This document shows positions 8,661 to 17,941 of a DNA stretch of 64,000 nucleotides, piece by piece. Source of the stretch: Cylindrospermum sp. NIES-4074 (GTDB taxonomy: Bacteria > Cyanobacteriota > Cyanobacteriia > Cyanobacteriales > Nostocaceae); NCBI GenBank assembly GCA_003994795.1, contig AP018269.1, positions 5,643,254 to 5,707,253 of the forward strand. Direction: 5' to 3'. The translations under genes and the position numbers were made by a program. How positions within the stretch are numbered: the stretch's first letter is position 1; every line of letters starts with the position of its first letter. The notes under the pieces were generated by a model, which made no database searches, was not told where the DNA came from, and saw nothing but the letters and a program-made list of their open reading frames with translations.

Positions 8661-9356
8661 ATGCAGCTAGCACCTCTGTTTCCCATTGTTTACCGTATTC
8701 TGCAACCGAGTTTTCCCAATTGCCTTTGGGGTGGGGATGAGAATAATAAAGCGATCGCCTTAACATTTGATGATGGGCCCCATCCGCTATACACACCGCA
8801 GGTTTTGGCAGTTTTAGAACGTTACAACATTACAGCCAGCTTTTTTTGGTTGGGTGCTTGCGTCAACCATTCACCGGATGTTGCCAAAGCCGTTAGCGAC
8901 AAAGGACACTGGATTGGACTGCATGGTTACGATCATCGCTCTTTTCCCATGCTTTCCCCAACTGACCTCAAGCACAGTTTAGAAAAAACCCAAGCTGCCA
9001 TTTACAGTGCTTGCAATTTGCAACCCGAACAAGTGCGAGATGTGCGTCCCCCCAACGGTTTTTTCACACCCACCACTTTAAAATTATTCCTTCAGTGGAA
9101 TTACAGACCAGTTATGTGGAGCGTTGTCCCAGAAGATTGGGTGCGGCCAGGCGTTAGCACCGTAGTACAGCGAGTTCTACAGCAGGTTAAAAACGGCTCG
9201 CTGATTGTCTTACATGATGGTGTTTGCGGTGGACAAGATGTTGCAGAAACAATTCACATCTTGATTCCCCAACTACTACAACAAGGCTATCAATTTGTCA
9301 CGGTTGACACCCTGTGGCAACAAACTAAAACCCATCATCTGCCGTCTGAGATTTAA
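8661..9356 (+). CDS. polysaccharide deacetylase (NodB homology domain)
   Basis: A carbohydrate esterase family 4 type enzyme, which removes N- or O-acetyl groups from envelope polysaccharide or peptidoglycan using a divalent metal. The NodB motifs are visible: TFDDGP at residues 35-40, HGYDH at 88-92 (metal His), RPPNGFFTP from about 119, and VLHDG near the C-terminus. The protein is 231 residues, essentially the catalytic domain with no clear signal peptide. The ATG at 8661 is chosen over a TTG 24 bases upstream because it has an AAGG box and is the only start retained in the duplicated fragment at 6018. The 3' end overlaps the convergent XRE gene by 32 bases. Confidence 0.88.
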   Translation: MQLAPLFPIVYRILQPSFPNCLWGGDENNKAIALTFDDGPHPLYTPQVLAVLERYNITASFFWLGACVNHSPDVAKAVSDKGHWIGLHGYDHRSFPMLSPTDLKHSLEKTQAAIYSACNLQPEQVRDVRPPNGFFTPTTLKLFLQWNYRPVMWSVVPEDWVRPGVSTVVQRVLQQVKNGSLIVLHDGVCGGQDVAETIHILIPQLLQQGYQFVTVDTLWQQTKTHHLPSEI

Positions 9357-9693
9357 TTGTTCCTGCTTTTCCCTGTGGAGTAACCCCAGAATCAGTAGTA
9401 AGCGTTGGTGCTGGTTCATCAGTTCCCAACAATTGCTGGATCTCAACTAATGAACTTGGTATTGTGGCTGGTTCTGCTGAAGAATCAGTCACATACTCAA
9501 TCAGCTCATCCACTTGGCAATTTAGGGCCTTGCAAAACTTCACAATTCTCTCAATATGGTCTGTCCCAGTTCTGCCGCTTTCCCAGTTCTGGATAGTGCT
9601 TTCAGTCACGCCTACAATGCGTGACAGCTCAAGCTGGGTTAGCCCTGCTTTTTCGCGAAGCAAAGCGATCCTTGGTTTTGGCTTTTGTTTCAC
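9325..9693 (-). CDS. XRE-family helix-turn-helix regulator
   Basis: A 122-residue protein whose first 65 residues form a Cro/C1-type HTH (LREKAGLTQLELSRIVGV, then TESTIQNWESGRTG and RIVKFCKALNCQVDEL). The remaining 55 residues are Ser/Thr/Pro-rich and probably disordered. It should bind DNA as a dimer; its targets are unknown. It lies 129 bases downstream of the PIN-domain gene on the same strand, and its stop region overlaps the deacetylase gene. Pairing with the PIN gene as a toxin-antitoxin system is possible but the order and spacing are unusual. Confidence 0.85.
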   Translation of the reverse strand: MKQKPKPRIALLREKAGLTQLELSRIVGVTESTIQNWESGRTGTDHIERIVKFCKALNCQVDELIEYVTDSSAEPATIPSSLVEIQQLLGTDEPAPTLTTDSGVTPQGKAGTIKSQTADDGF

Positions 9694-9822
9694 AGCTACA
9701 GCACTTTATAACTTAATCTATAGTCGTAGATCCTAGCATCAAAAAAACAACTGCCCAGAAAATTAACCAAAAATTTTTACCCAAACTCTGAAGCTTCCTG
9801 AAAATATTCAGTTAAAGCTGAG

Positions 9823-10287
9823 TTACGGCACTTGACAGTTACTACCAATGCTTGCCTGTAGCTGACTTTCTAGATTTGCACGTACCCACAAATCCTCTGC
9901 CGACCAAACCCAACACTGATGGGGTGATTCTGCAAAATCTTCATATTTATGGGTAACGATCGCATCCATTTTTTGAGTGCTGACACAGATTAACTCGACA
10001 GCAGACTCAAAATCTTTTAGGGGTGAAAAGCGTGCTTGCTGTAGGATACTTTGGTCGATGGCACAAATGAGAATTTTTTCTTGTAAGCAACTTATCACTA
10101 TCTCAGCAATTTTATGATTTTGTAATCTGCTGATATAAGCACAAACTTTTTCCCAACCTACATCTGTTATATGTATCTGAATTGATGGATGTGTTCTATC
10201 TAATAATTCTCTCAACTCTTTTCCAACTTCGCAGCGATTCATTAAAGCTTCTATGATTAAATCAGCATCAACCAAAATCCTAATCAC
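9823..10287 (-). CDS. PIN-domain protein (putative ribonuclease)
   Basis: A 154-residue protein with the PIN-fold acidic pattern: Asp in ILVDADLIIEAL near the N-terminus, Asp/Glu in DFESAVELI, and Asp in MDAIVTHKYEDF. PIN proteins are Mg-dependent single-stranded RNases, frequently VapC-type toxins. No small antitoxin gene precedes it: the 302 bases upstream (10288-10589) hold no ORF with a convincing start. The XRE gene downstream is the only possible partner. It may therefore be a solitary PIN protein. Confidence 0.75.
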   Translation of the reverse strand: MIRILVDADLIIEALMNRCEVGKELRELLDRTHPSIQIHITDVGWEKVCAYISRLQNHKIAEIVISCLQEKILICAIDQSILQQARFSPLKDFESAVELICVSTQKMDAIVTHKYEDFAESPHQCWVWSAEDLWVRANLESQLQASIGSNCQVP

Positions 10288-10589
10288 TTTTCCCCTCTGA
10301 TTAATTAATAACTTGGGTGTCAGAAGAAATTAATATGCAATTAATTTTTATCTTTGACACTGAGGACTTCTAACAGAAGTGGGGACAGGGGAAAATTAGC
10401 AGGGGTAAAGGGCTTGAATTTTCCTTTAACCTTTCCCCATCTTGCAAAGGGTTCTTTTGCCCAAGGTCTAATCTATTGGGAATGACGATAAATATTTTTG
10501 CTAGTTCCCCAGACAAATACAGATTTGATTAGTAAAGGAGAAGATTGTTGCTCAACTTAATTTCAAATATTGCTACAACTGTAAGCGGT
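10288..10589. other. intergenic stretch with no recognised feature
   Basis: Contains the upstream region of the PIN gene and the region after mltA. No gene, clear terminator or repeat with recognisable ends was seen. Confidence 0.4.
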
Positions 10590-11855
10590 TTAATTATTGG
10601 GCTTAAGTAGCAAGTAAAATAATTGACCATTACTAACCGTAACGCCAGCGCGATCGCCTGCCAACTTACCAGTACCTAAAAAGTAATCTACCCTACCTGC
10701 GCCTTTAATTGCACCACCCGTATCTTGGTCAAGAACATAACGGCTAACGATGCGAAACTCCATTTTATTGGTAGTGCCGGTAAAGGGAATAGCAGCGCGA
10801 ATCAAGGCTAAAGCACCAGGAGGCATGAGAGATTTATCTGTAGCAATCGAACGCTCTGCTGTCAGTGGTACACTGATAGAACCTTGTGCTGGTGCGCCAT
10901 AAGTTTCTTGAAAAAACACAAAGCTGGGGTCGCGGGGGATATAAATATTTAGTTCTTGGGGATACTTGTGGAAATAGTCAAGGATAACTGGCATAGTTAC
11001 ACCTTCTAGAGGTAACTTACCATCATTCACCAGTTCTCGACCAATGCTTTTATAGTTATAAGCGGTATTACCTGCGTAACCGATTGTTGTCTGAGTCCCA
11101 TCGGTTAGCTGAATTCGCGCCGAACCTTCAATTTGTGCGAGATATGGTTCTAGGCGATCGCGAAACCAAAATAATTCTAACCCCTTAAGCTTACCTTTTG
11201 CGCCCTGTAAAGCATCTGGCCCTTCTAACTCTAAGCGTGTGGGGTGGGGTAAAGACCAAGAATTTAAATCAGGTGGCGATCGATAAATAGGATAGCGGTA
11301 CTCTGCTGTGGGAGTGCGACTTGCAGCATAGAGGGGTTCATAGTAAGCGGTAAATAAAACTGTACCTTTGTCATCTTTACCTACTGACTGGTAAAAGACA
11401 AACTCTTTTTCTATCGCTGCATGAAGTTCTGCTGGGGAATTAGTTTTCAGTAGCAGTTCGCGGAATCTTCTCAAACTTTTGAATACGTGATCGCGGGTAA
11501 TTCCCGCCACTTGATAGCTTTGATAAGCAGTCACAGCGCGTGTTGTTTGTAGGTATCCCAGACTACGATCAATAGCCGCCAATAGTGCCTTCTTGTCTGA
11601 GATTTGATCATTGTCGTCCTGATAAATTGCTTCATCCAGACAAGAAGGATCATTTTGACAACAACTAACTGCTAATCTGGGAATGATTACTGGCATTTTT
11701 TGCTGTTGCTTAATCAAGGACTTGGGTAAATCCCATTTTTTTACCTGACATTCTGGCGGACTAATTTCTCGTAGTCCCATTGATTGCATCCGCACTAGCA
11801 GAATCAATAAAACTACAGGTAGGCTGATGGTGACGGTGGCAAATATCTTTTTCAT
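10590..11855 (-). CDS. mltA: membrane-bound lytic murein transglycosylase A
   Basis: A 421-residue protein with an N-terminal membrane anchor (residues about 4-22) and no lipobox. The MltA domain occupies the middle (FTAYYEPLYAASRTPTAEYR to GYAGNTAYNYKSIGREL). The C-terminal 3D domain carries the three-Asp motif (DQDTGGAIKGAGRVDYFLGTG region), which includes the catalytic Asp of the family. It cleaves the MurNAc-GlcNAc bond of peptidoglycan forming 1,6-anhydroMurNAc, in wall turnover. A pair of Cys (SCCQNDPSC) near residues 64-70 is unusual. It lies 53 bases downstream of pcxA on the same strand, so possibly co-transcribed. Confidence 0.92.
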   Translation of the reverse strand: MKKIFATVTISLPVVLLILLVRMQSMGLREISPPECQVKKWDLPKSLIKQQQKMPVIIPRLAVSCCQNDPSCLDEAIYQDDNDQISDKKALLAAIDRSLGYLQTTRAVTAYQSYQVAGITRDHVFKSLRRFRELLLKTNSPAELHAAIEKEFVFYQSVGKDDKGTVLFTAYYEPLYAASRTPTAEYRYPIYRSPPDLNSWSLPHPTRLELEGPDALQGAKGKLKGLELFWFRDRLEPYLAQIEGSARIQLTDGTQTTIGYAGNTAYNYKSIGRELVNDGKLPLEGVTMPVILDYFHKYPQELNIYIPRDPSFVFFQETYGAPAQGSISVPLTAERSIATDKSLMPPGALALIRAAIPFTGTTNKMEFRIVSRYVLDQDTGGAIKGAGRVDYFLGTGKLAGDRAGVTVSNGQLFYLLLKPNN

Positions 11856-11908
11856 CCAGAAAGAATTAATTTCAATTTAAAATTCCTACTTTCCTCAACT
11901 CAGAGTTT

Positions 11909-13231
11909 TTACTCATTCATGTTATGGTAAGTGGCAACTGCTGAAGGTGAGATGCGGTTTAAGTAGCGGAAAATCCAGTATTTAAAAATCGTATCTAAAA
12001 TCACGGGAAATGTGGCAATAAATAAGAAGATAAAATCCCGGTTTGCTGGTAATCCCCAATGACGTGATATCCCTTCGAGAACTACTTCCCAACCGTGAGG
12101 AGAGTGAAATCCGACAAATATATCAGTAAACAAAATGATAATAAATGCCTTGGCACTGTCACTTAGACCATATATAACGTTATCAAAGAAATCTTTTAAC
12201 ACCATAATGGAAGGCTTGCTGATTAGCAAAAGCCAAATGAAAGCACCAACGGAGAAAATATCCGAAAACACATTTTTAATGGCGTTAGCGCTTTCAAAAC
12301 GAAATTCCTTAGCTACCTCCTGAGCTTTCTCTCTCAACTGGGTTTCAAATTCTTCACCAGACAAAGGTGGTGCATTAGTAATGAGGTTTTGAAATTTGAT
12401 TCTTTCTTCAAACCTTTGTAATTCTCTGAGTGCTTCTTCTTCCATCTCAGCATTGAGGAATACTTGCACTGTCTCAGCCTTCTGAAAATGATTAATTAAA
12501 GGGCCTACCACCAAAGCTTTTGTTAGCTGATGGGTCAAAAGTGGGACAATTATTAGTAATAATATAAACCTGACAGATATAATCGTTCTTTTTTGTGCCC
12601 GACGAAAATTATTAACAACGTCTTCCTCAGATTTGGGGTCTAATTCAACTTGCAGACGAGTGATAGTGCTTAAAATTGAACGGGGTAAAATACCTGTGGT
12701 ATCAGTTTTTGTTTTTGGTTTTTTCTCGAAGTTTTGAATGGGTAATTTTGGCTGTAATGGTTGAGATGCAATCGGCTCAATGGCTGAGTCTAGAGGGTTA
12801 GACACTAAAGCTGAAGAATTGGTTTGAATATCAGGAGCAGTATATTTTGATATAATTTGATCAATGATTTCTAGCTTTTCTAAAATTGAGGAAGCACTGG
12901 GATATTCTATACCTGCCTTATTAGCAGCTTTTTGATGAGATTCATTAGAAAACCAACGGCTGACTTTAAACTCTGTCAGCCGCATCCTAGCAGTTTTTAA
13001 CAGTTTGTTCAGGTCTGACTCAAAATAATCCATGACACTTTTGCTGTACATGGCTGAATCAGGGTCTATTTTATTACCATTGAAATGCTTATTTTCGATT
13101 TCCTTAATTTTTAACGCTGTCTGGTAAGCTTCATCCAGAGAACGTTCTGGTGTCCGTAAATACCAACGGTAACTAGCTAGTAAGAACGGGTAAATTTTTT
13201 GGCTAAAAACAGAGTTTTTCATCGTAGACAA
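11909..13231 (-). CDS. pcxA: proton extrusion protein PcxA (CemA family)
   Basis: A 440-residue homologue of the chloroplast CemA protein, required in cyanobacteria for light-driven proton extrusion linked to CO2 and nitrate uptake. The soluble N-terminal half (FLLASYRWYLRTPERSLDEA) is followed by a Pro/Lys/Thr linker (about 150-190). The C-terminal half has about four membrane segments (IISVRFILLLIIVPLL, DIFSVGAFIWLLLIS, and RDFIFLFIATFPVILDTIFK near the end). A Met at position 4 is an alternative start. It is divergent from the ATPase gene at 13310 with 78 bases between them. Confidence 0.92.
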   Translation of the reverse strand: MSTMKNSVFSQKIYPFLLASYRWYLRTPERSLDEAYQTALKIKEIENKHFNGNKIDPDSAMYSKSVMDYFESDLNKLLKTARMRLTEFKVSRWFSNESHQKAANKAGIEYPSASSILEKLEIIDQIISKYTAPDIQTNSSALVSNPLDSAIEPIASQPLQPKLPIQNFEKKPKTKTDTTGILPRSILSTITRLQVELDPKSEEDVVNNFRRAQKRTIISVRFILLLIIVPLLTHQLTKALVVGPLINHFQKAETVQVFLNAEMEEEALRELQRFEERIKFQNLITNAPPLSGEEFETQLREKAQEVAKEFRFESANAIKNVFSDIFSVGAFIWLLLISKPSIMVLKDFFDNVIYGLSDSAKAFIIILFTDIFVGFHSPHGWEVVLEGISRHWGLPANRDFIFLFIATFPVILDTIFKYWIFRYLNRISPSAVATYHNMNE

Positions 13232-13309
13232 TCATCCAGCATTTTTTGGTGATTCTTAAACTTAAGTTAACGCACGAGGTATACTAACAAATCTACAAGG
13301 AGACTTTTT

Positions 13310-15496
13310 GTGGTTTTACATTCTATCTGGATTGTTGGCAGTAGTCGCAGTGGTAAGACCTCTCGCTTAGTAGAAGAGTTTTATAGTTGGGTTCAAAATG
13401 CCAATCAAGATATAGCATCATTTTATACTAAAGTTAGAGAGCAAAAAAAAGCTGATAGCACAAGAAAACCTTTGGATCTCAGGCAAACAGAACCAGGAGT
13501 TTTAGTCTTAGCTGCTAATGATGATAATCGTCGAGAATTGGGTGATAAAATTGTTACAAAAACCTTAGGAAAATACCCAATTCGGGCTAAAACGACTTTG
13601 GGCTTTTTTCAGGATGAAATTATATTATTTTGGCCGTTGTTAATTGAGTCTTTACACCTCAAAGCTCAATTTCCGGTAAGATTACGCCCAGAAACCGAGC
13701 AGGAATTGGCGACAAAACTCTGGCGTTCTCAGTTAGACGAAGAAACTTTGCGTCGTGCGGGAGTGAATGAGTATCGCTTGGTGCGTCGGATTTTGGACTT
13801 ATGGCAATTAGCAGCTTACAGTGGTACACCTTGCGAAGATATTGGACTGATTTTGCAGAGGGGTTTACGGGACAATGCTATAAGTTTAGAGCCAGAATTT
13901 CTGGGGTCTTTATTGCTAGATTGGCGCAACTGGTGTTTAGAGAGGGGTTTGCTGACTTATGGAATGATTACCGAACTCTACAGCCAGCATTTATTAACTA
14001 ATAGCTATTATCAGCAGCGGCTAACTCAACGCTATCAGGCAGTACTGGCAGATGATGTTGATGATTATCCAGCGATCGCCTATCAGTTGTTTGAGTTATT
14101 GTTGGATCAAGGTGCTGTAGGCGCTTTTAGCTATAATCCTGATGGTGCAGTGCGGTTAGGATTGGGAGCAGACCCCAAGTATTTGTTCAGGTTAGCAAGG
14201 CGTTGTCAGCAAGAAACTTTAACTGGGCCGCCTCTAGATAGTTTGGCTTGTGAACTGGCTACACCGATGGTGGAATTGGTCACGGAACCAATGATGATGC
14301 TGAGTTTACCAGAGTCCGTGCAGTCAATTTCTACTATTTCCCGTTCTCAGCTGTTACGGCAAACAGCAGAGGTGATTGTCAATTCCATCAAATCAGGTGA
14401 AGTAGAACCGGAAGAAGTGGCAATTATTGCCCCTGGTTTAGATGCGATCGCTCGTTATACTTTAATAGAAATTCTTACCAAGCAAAATATCCAGGTAGAA
14501 GCACTCAATAATCAACGCCCTTTGATTAGTTCACCGATTATTCGGGCATTACTCACTCTACTGGCTTTAGTTTATCCTGGTTTGGGACGCCTCGTGGATC
14601 GAGATGCCGTAGCAGAGATGTTGGTGATATTGAGTCAAAGACAAGAAGCACCAGAAAACAACTCAGCACTCACCACAGACATTGATCCAGTACGCGCTGG
14701 ATTGATTGCAGATCACTGCTTTGTACCCCATCCTGATCACCCTAACTTACTGGCAGTAGAAACCTTTGAGCGCTGGGATAGAATTGGCTATGCAGCCACA
14801 TCTGCCTATGGAAAGATATTAGCGTGGCTAGAAAAACAGCGATCGCAACAAGTGCAGCGTCTTCTCCCCAGTCCCATTTCCCTGTTATATGTGGCAATTC
14901 AGGACTTTATGTGTAAAGATGCCAATCCCTCCTATGAGCAAATAGCCGCATTGCGGGAATTACTAGAAACCGCTCAACACTACTGGGAAATTGACACCAG
15001 ACTCAAACAGACTAATTCAAAATTATCTTCCTCATCTTTAAACTCAGAACTCAGCGATACGATTACCGAATTCATTCAACTATTACGGCGTGGTACTATT
15101 ACCGCTAATCCTTACCCCGTGCGTCCTATCGGTGGAGCCAGAAAGGCTGTCACCCTAGCCACAATCTTTCAATATCGTTCTAGTAGACGATTTCACCGTT
15201 GGCAATTTTGGCTTGATGCTGGTTCACCCCTATGGGCCAAAGGTGGTGCAGCTACTTTGTTCGGTGCGCCGTTTTTCCTGCGAGAAAGGTTAGGAGAACC
15301 TTGGACGGCAGAAGATGAAACCTTAGCAGATGAACAACGATTGCGAAGAATTTTAGCAGATTTACTTTCTCGTGTATCCCAGCGAGTTTATTTGTGTCAC
15401 AGCGAATTAGCTGTAAATGGACAAGAGCAACTGGGGCCATTGTTACCCTTAGTCAATGCCTGTATCTCTGTTGCAGCCGAGGTTGCGGTTCCGTAA
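13310..15496 (+). CDS. UvrD/AddB-like P-loop ATPase (cyanobacterial recombinase-like protein)
   Basis: A 728-residue protein starting with GTG, preceded by AAGGAG at seven bases spacing. A Walker A motif (GSSRSGKTSR) starts near residue 11, and a Walker B-like DDVDDYP near 250. A motif resembling superfamily 1 helicase motif V (VEALNNQRPLISSPIIRALL) lies in the second half. The layout resembles AddB or inactivated UvrD proteins that act in double-strand-break repair. No AddA/RecB partner or C-terminal Fe-S nuclease Cys cluster is visible, so the activity is uncertain. Substrate and complex are unknown; DNA repair or recombination is inference from family resemblance. Confidence 0.65.
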   Translation: MVLHSIWIVGSSRSGKTSRLVEEFYSWVQNANQDIASFYTKVREQKKADSTRKPLDLRQTEPGVLVLAANDDNRRELGDKIVTKTLGKYPIRAKTTLGFFQDEIILFWPLLIESLHLKAQFPVRLRPETEQELATKLWRSQLDEETLRRAGVNEYRLVRRILDLWQLAAYSGTPCEDIGLILQRGLRDNAISLEPEFLGSLLLDWRNWCLERGLLTYGMITELYSQHLLTNSYYQQRLTQRYQAVLADDVDDYPAIAYQLFELLLDQGAVGAFSYNPDGAVRLGLGADPKYLFRLARRCQQETLTGPPLDSLACELATPMVELVTEPMMMLSLPESVQSISTISRSQLLRQTAEVIVNSIKSGEVEPEEVAIIAPGLDAIARYTLIEILTKQNIQVEALNNQRPLISSPIIRALLTLLALVYPGLGRLVDRDAVAEMLVILSQRQEAPENNSALTTDIDPVRAGLIADHCFVPHPDHPNLLAVETFERWDRIGYAATSAYGKILAWLEKQRSQQVQRLLPSPISLLYVAIQDFMCKDANPSYEQIAALRELLETAQHYWEIDTRLKQTNSKLSSSSLNSELSDTITEFIQLLRRGTITANPYPVRPIGGARKAVTLATIFQYRSSRRFHRWQFWLDAGSPLWAKGGAATLFGAPFFLRERLGEPWTAEDETLADEQRLRRILADLLSRVSQRVYLCHSELAVNGQEQLGPLLPLVNACISVAAEVAVP

Positions 15497-15844
15497 TCAC
15501 GCAGCTTTACGGAAACTTTGTAGTTTTCGGCAGTTTCTTGATTGTTACTTTACATTGTATGAGTATTTTTATTATCAATGTTTATTACATTAATTACTGA
15601 GAGATAACACTTAATCCAAAATAAATTTATAGAAGCCCTGTAATTCTGATAGTGGCTAAGTAATATCCGAAAACTAACGCTTATTGAATAATCAATTGTG
15701 CCACAGCCCGTCACAGCTAGAAGATTTCCTAGTACAGGTTGGCAGAAATAAAACTACTATACCCCTACCAAAAGCAAGCTACAAAATAGACTAAAATCCT
15801 ACGTAATCAGCTTTTTAAATTTTAAATTTTTAATTTTTAATTTT
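15497..15844. other. AT-rich gap before the exosortase gene
   Basis: No gene. The last 35 bases are a run of TTTAAATTTTTAATTTT-type repeats reaching the ATG of the exosortase gene, a pattern common before genes in this genome type. No ribosome binding site is visible there. Confidence 0.4.
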
Positions 15845-16720
15845 ATGAATGACCTCACTTCACTTAAATTCCTCAAAAATGAGCCATTCTGGCTTTTGAG
15901 CATTGGTGCTGCACTAGAAGCTATTTGTATCACTTTAGTTTGGCGTGCTCATGATGTTGGTCATTTGGGGATGACTCTTTTGTTTTTGTTCGCTACAGGT
16001 AGCCTCCTGTGGGACAAACGCCGTAAATTGACCTTTGAGAGTGGGGTCTTTCCCAGTACTGTCGGTATGGTGCTAATTGGTTGGGTACTTTGGCAGAGTG
16101 CAACTCTGAATGTAGAACATACCTTGCGTCTACTATCCTTTACTTCTGCCGTTGGTGTCGGCTTGCTAGCTTCTGGCTTTAAAGGATTAAAGCAATATTG
16201 GGAGGAACTGGTAATCCTGTTTTTCCTGGGTGTACCGAGTGTAATTGCGGAACGACTATTTGACCTTTCACCCTTGACTGCCAAATTTTCAGGTTTGTTG
16301 TTGTGGTATGCGGGTTTTGATGTTGCGGTGAAGGGGACTAGTGTCTATCTACCAACAGGTAGCATCAAGGTTATTTATAGCTGCTCTGGTATAGATACCA
16401 TTCTGTATATCTTGGGTATATCTGTGATTGCGATGATCATGTTTCCTGTTGCCAAAAGCAAGCGCATCTTTGTACCAATTATTGCGGTGACACTAGGATT
16501 TGTGGTCAATGGCATCCGAATAGCCATGTTGGCAGTGTTTGCAGGCTCAAACCAAGCTGCCTTTGATGATTGGCATGGGGGAAAAGCTTCTTATACCTAT
16601 GCGATGATCGGTATTCTGATTTTTGGGGCTGTTTATATGTTTATGCTGTGGCAAGAAGAGCAGCAAGCCAAGAATAAGACAACTGCAAACCAAATCCCTA
16701 GCGATCGCCAAAGTCTTTAA
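15845..16720 (+). CDS. cyanoexosortase (transpeptidase-like membrane protease)
   Basis: A 291-residue integral membrane protein with about eight segments. The exosortase catalytic residues are visible: Cys180 in YSCSGIDTILYILG, Arg225 in VVNGIRIAML and His244 in FDDWHGG. Exosortases recognise a C-terminal PEP-CTERM-type tail on exported proteins, cleave it, and probably transfer the protein to envelope polysaccharide. The cyanobacterial type is called cyanoexosortase. A companion protein usually follows it, but here the next gene is msrA. No PEP-CTERM substrate lies in the window: the RTX proteins end in VLV without such a tail. Confidence 0.9.
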   Translation: MNDLTSLKFLKNEPFWLLSIGAALEAICITLVWRAHDVGHLGMTLLFLFATGSLLWDKRRKLTFESGVFPSTVGMVLIGWVLWQSATLNVEHTLRLLSFTSAVGVGLLASGFKGLKQYWEELVILFFLGVPSVIAERLFDLSPLTAKFSGLLLWYAGFDVAVKGTSVYLPTGSIKVIYSCSGIDTILYILGISVIAMIMFPVAKSKRIFVPIIAVTLGFVVNGIRIAMLAVFAGSNQAAFDDWHGGKASYTYAMIGILIFGAVYMFMLWQEEQQAKNKTTANQIPSDRQSL

Positions 16721-16770
16721 AATATATGAAGTAAGACAAAAATCACTATCACAAATCAGAGTTACAATCA

Positions 16771-17439
16771 ATGGGACTATTTGGATTTGGTAAAAAGCTG
16801 GCTATGCCCTCTCCTGAGCAAGCTTTGCCAGGAAGAGCAGAATCTATCAAAGTACCAGCTACTCACTATGTCAATGGTCATCCTCTTAAACCTCCTTATC
16901 CTGACGGATTGGAAACAGCAATGTTTGGCTTAGGCTGTTTTTGGGGTGCAGAACGTAAATTCTGGCAACTTAAGGGAGTTTACACCACCGCCGTGGGTTA
17001 TGCTGCTGGCTTCACCCCTAACCCCACCTATGAAGAGGTATGTACTGGCTTAACAGGTCATAATGAAGTGGTATTGGTGGTATTTGATCCTCAAGTGATT
17101 AGTTATTCCCAACTGCTGAAAGTTTTCTGGGAAAGCCACAACCCCACTCAAGGGATGCGTCAAGGTAATGACAGTGGTACTCAATACCGTTCGGGAATTT
17201 ACGCTTATTCTGCAAGTCAAAAGCAGCTAGCGGAAGCTTCCCGCGATGCTTATCAACCAGCCCTGAATAGTGCAGGTTACGGGAAAATTACCACAGAAAT
17301 TCTGGATGCCCCTGAATTCTACTATGCAGAAGCTTATCATCAGCAGTATTTGGCCAAAAACCCCAACGGGTATTGTGGCTTAGGGGGGACAAATGTTGCT
17401 TGTCCTGTGGGCATAGTTGAATCTCAAGTGAGTGGTTAG
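16771..17439 (+). CDS. msrA: peptide methionine-S-sulfoxide reductase
   Basis: A 222-residue cytoplasmic repair enzyme reducing Met-S-sulfoxide. The active-site motif GCFWG is present with Cys56, as is the [20 protein letters not shown] region that binds the substrate. C-terminal Cys residues (GYCGLGG, NVACPVG) supply resolving thiols. A 45-residue N-terminal extension ([18 protein letters not shown]) is typical of cyanobacterial and plant forms. It follows the exosortase gene by 50 bases and may be co-transcribed. Confidence 0.95.
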   Translation: MGLFGFGKKLAMPSPEQALPGRAESIKVPATHYVNGHPLKPPYPDGLETAMFGLGCFWGAERKFWQLKGVYTTAVGYAAGFTPNPTYEEVCTGLTGHNEVVLVVFDPQVISYSQLLKVFWESHNPTQGMRQGNDSGTQYRSGIYAYSASQKQLAEASRDAYQPALNSAGYGKITTEILDAPEFYYAEAYHQQYLAKNPNGYCGLGGTNVACPVGIVESQVSG

Positions 17440-17519
17440 AACTCAGATATCTCAGATATAAGGGTTGTGGCGATGGCGTACCCGCCCGCCGGAGGCGATG
17501 GTGCGTATGTTGCCAATAG

Positions 17520-17615
17520 CGAAGCTATCTTCGACGTTAGGAGCGTCGGCTTGCTGTATCCAGCAAGCCTTCACCGTGCCAAATGCACGGTGCAACCATC
17601 CTTTTAGGATGGTTG
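17520..17615. repeat. chain of five adjacent hairpins
   Basis: Consecutive inverted repeats, read by eye: 17520-17533 (5-bp stem), 17532-17548 (5-bp stem), 17548-17569 (GGCTTGCTG/CAGCAAGCC), 17572-17592 (CACCGTGC/GCACGGTG) and 17593-17615 (CAACCATCCT/AGGATGGTTG). The last three are perfect 8-10 bp stems, with 0-2 bases between them. They could act as a processed RNA end or be a mosaic of palindromic repeats. Confidence 0.6.
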
Positions 17616-17824
17616 GGCAACAGCACCCGCGTAGCGATCGCGCAAGCGGAAATTTCTGAGAGTAAAGATTTTAGTATTGCGATCGCCTCGCCTCTTGGAT
17701 GAGCTTTGAATTTTTCATTGACACTCACAGCAATCTTCGTGACTGAGATTCTTGGTTCATCGAATTAACTTGCTCATCCAGAATTGCTCCCACAAGAGTA
17801 GTGGTTGATTCTCCTCAAGCGTTA

Positions 17825-17941
17825 TATCATGTCCGGTTGAATACTTATCATATCTGTTAGGGCTGGTAATTGGTAATTGGGAAAAAGGAAAACAGCAATT
17901 ACCAGTTACCACAGATATGATAAATATTCCACTGGACATGA
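17825..17941. repeat. MITE-like element, ATCATGTCCGG family, copy 1
   Basis: Terminal inverted repeats of about 30 bp: TCATGTCCGGTTGAATACTT onward, and its imperfect complement ending GGACATGA at 17941. The interior contains two GGTAATT heptamers and their complement, so the whole can fold. The same left end occurs at 40091, and related ends at 63622-63904. Confidence 0.7.

Noticed and set aside
17465-17939. Short ORFs on both strands after msrA
   Set aside because: They lie within hairpin repeats and HIP1-rich DNA, with no ribosome binding site or family resemblance.
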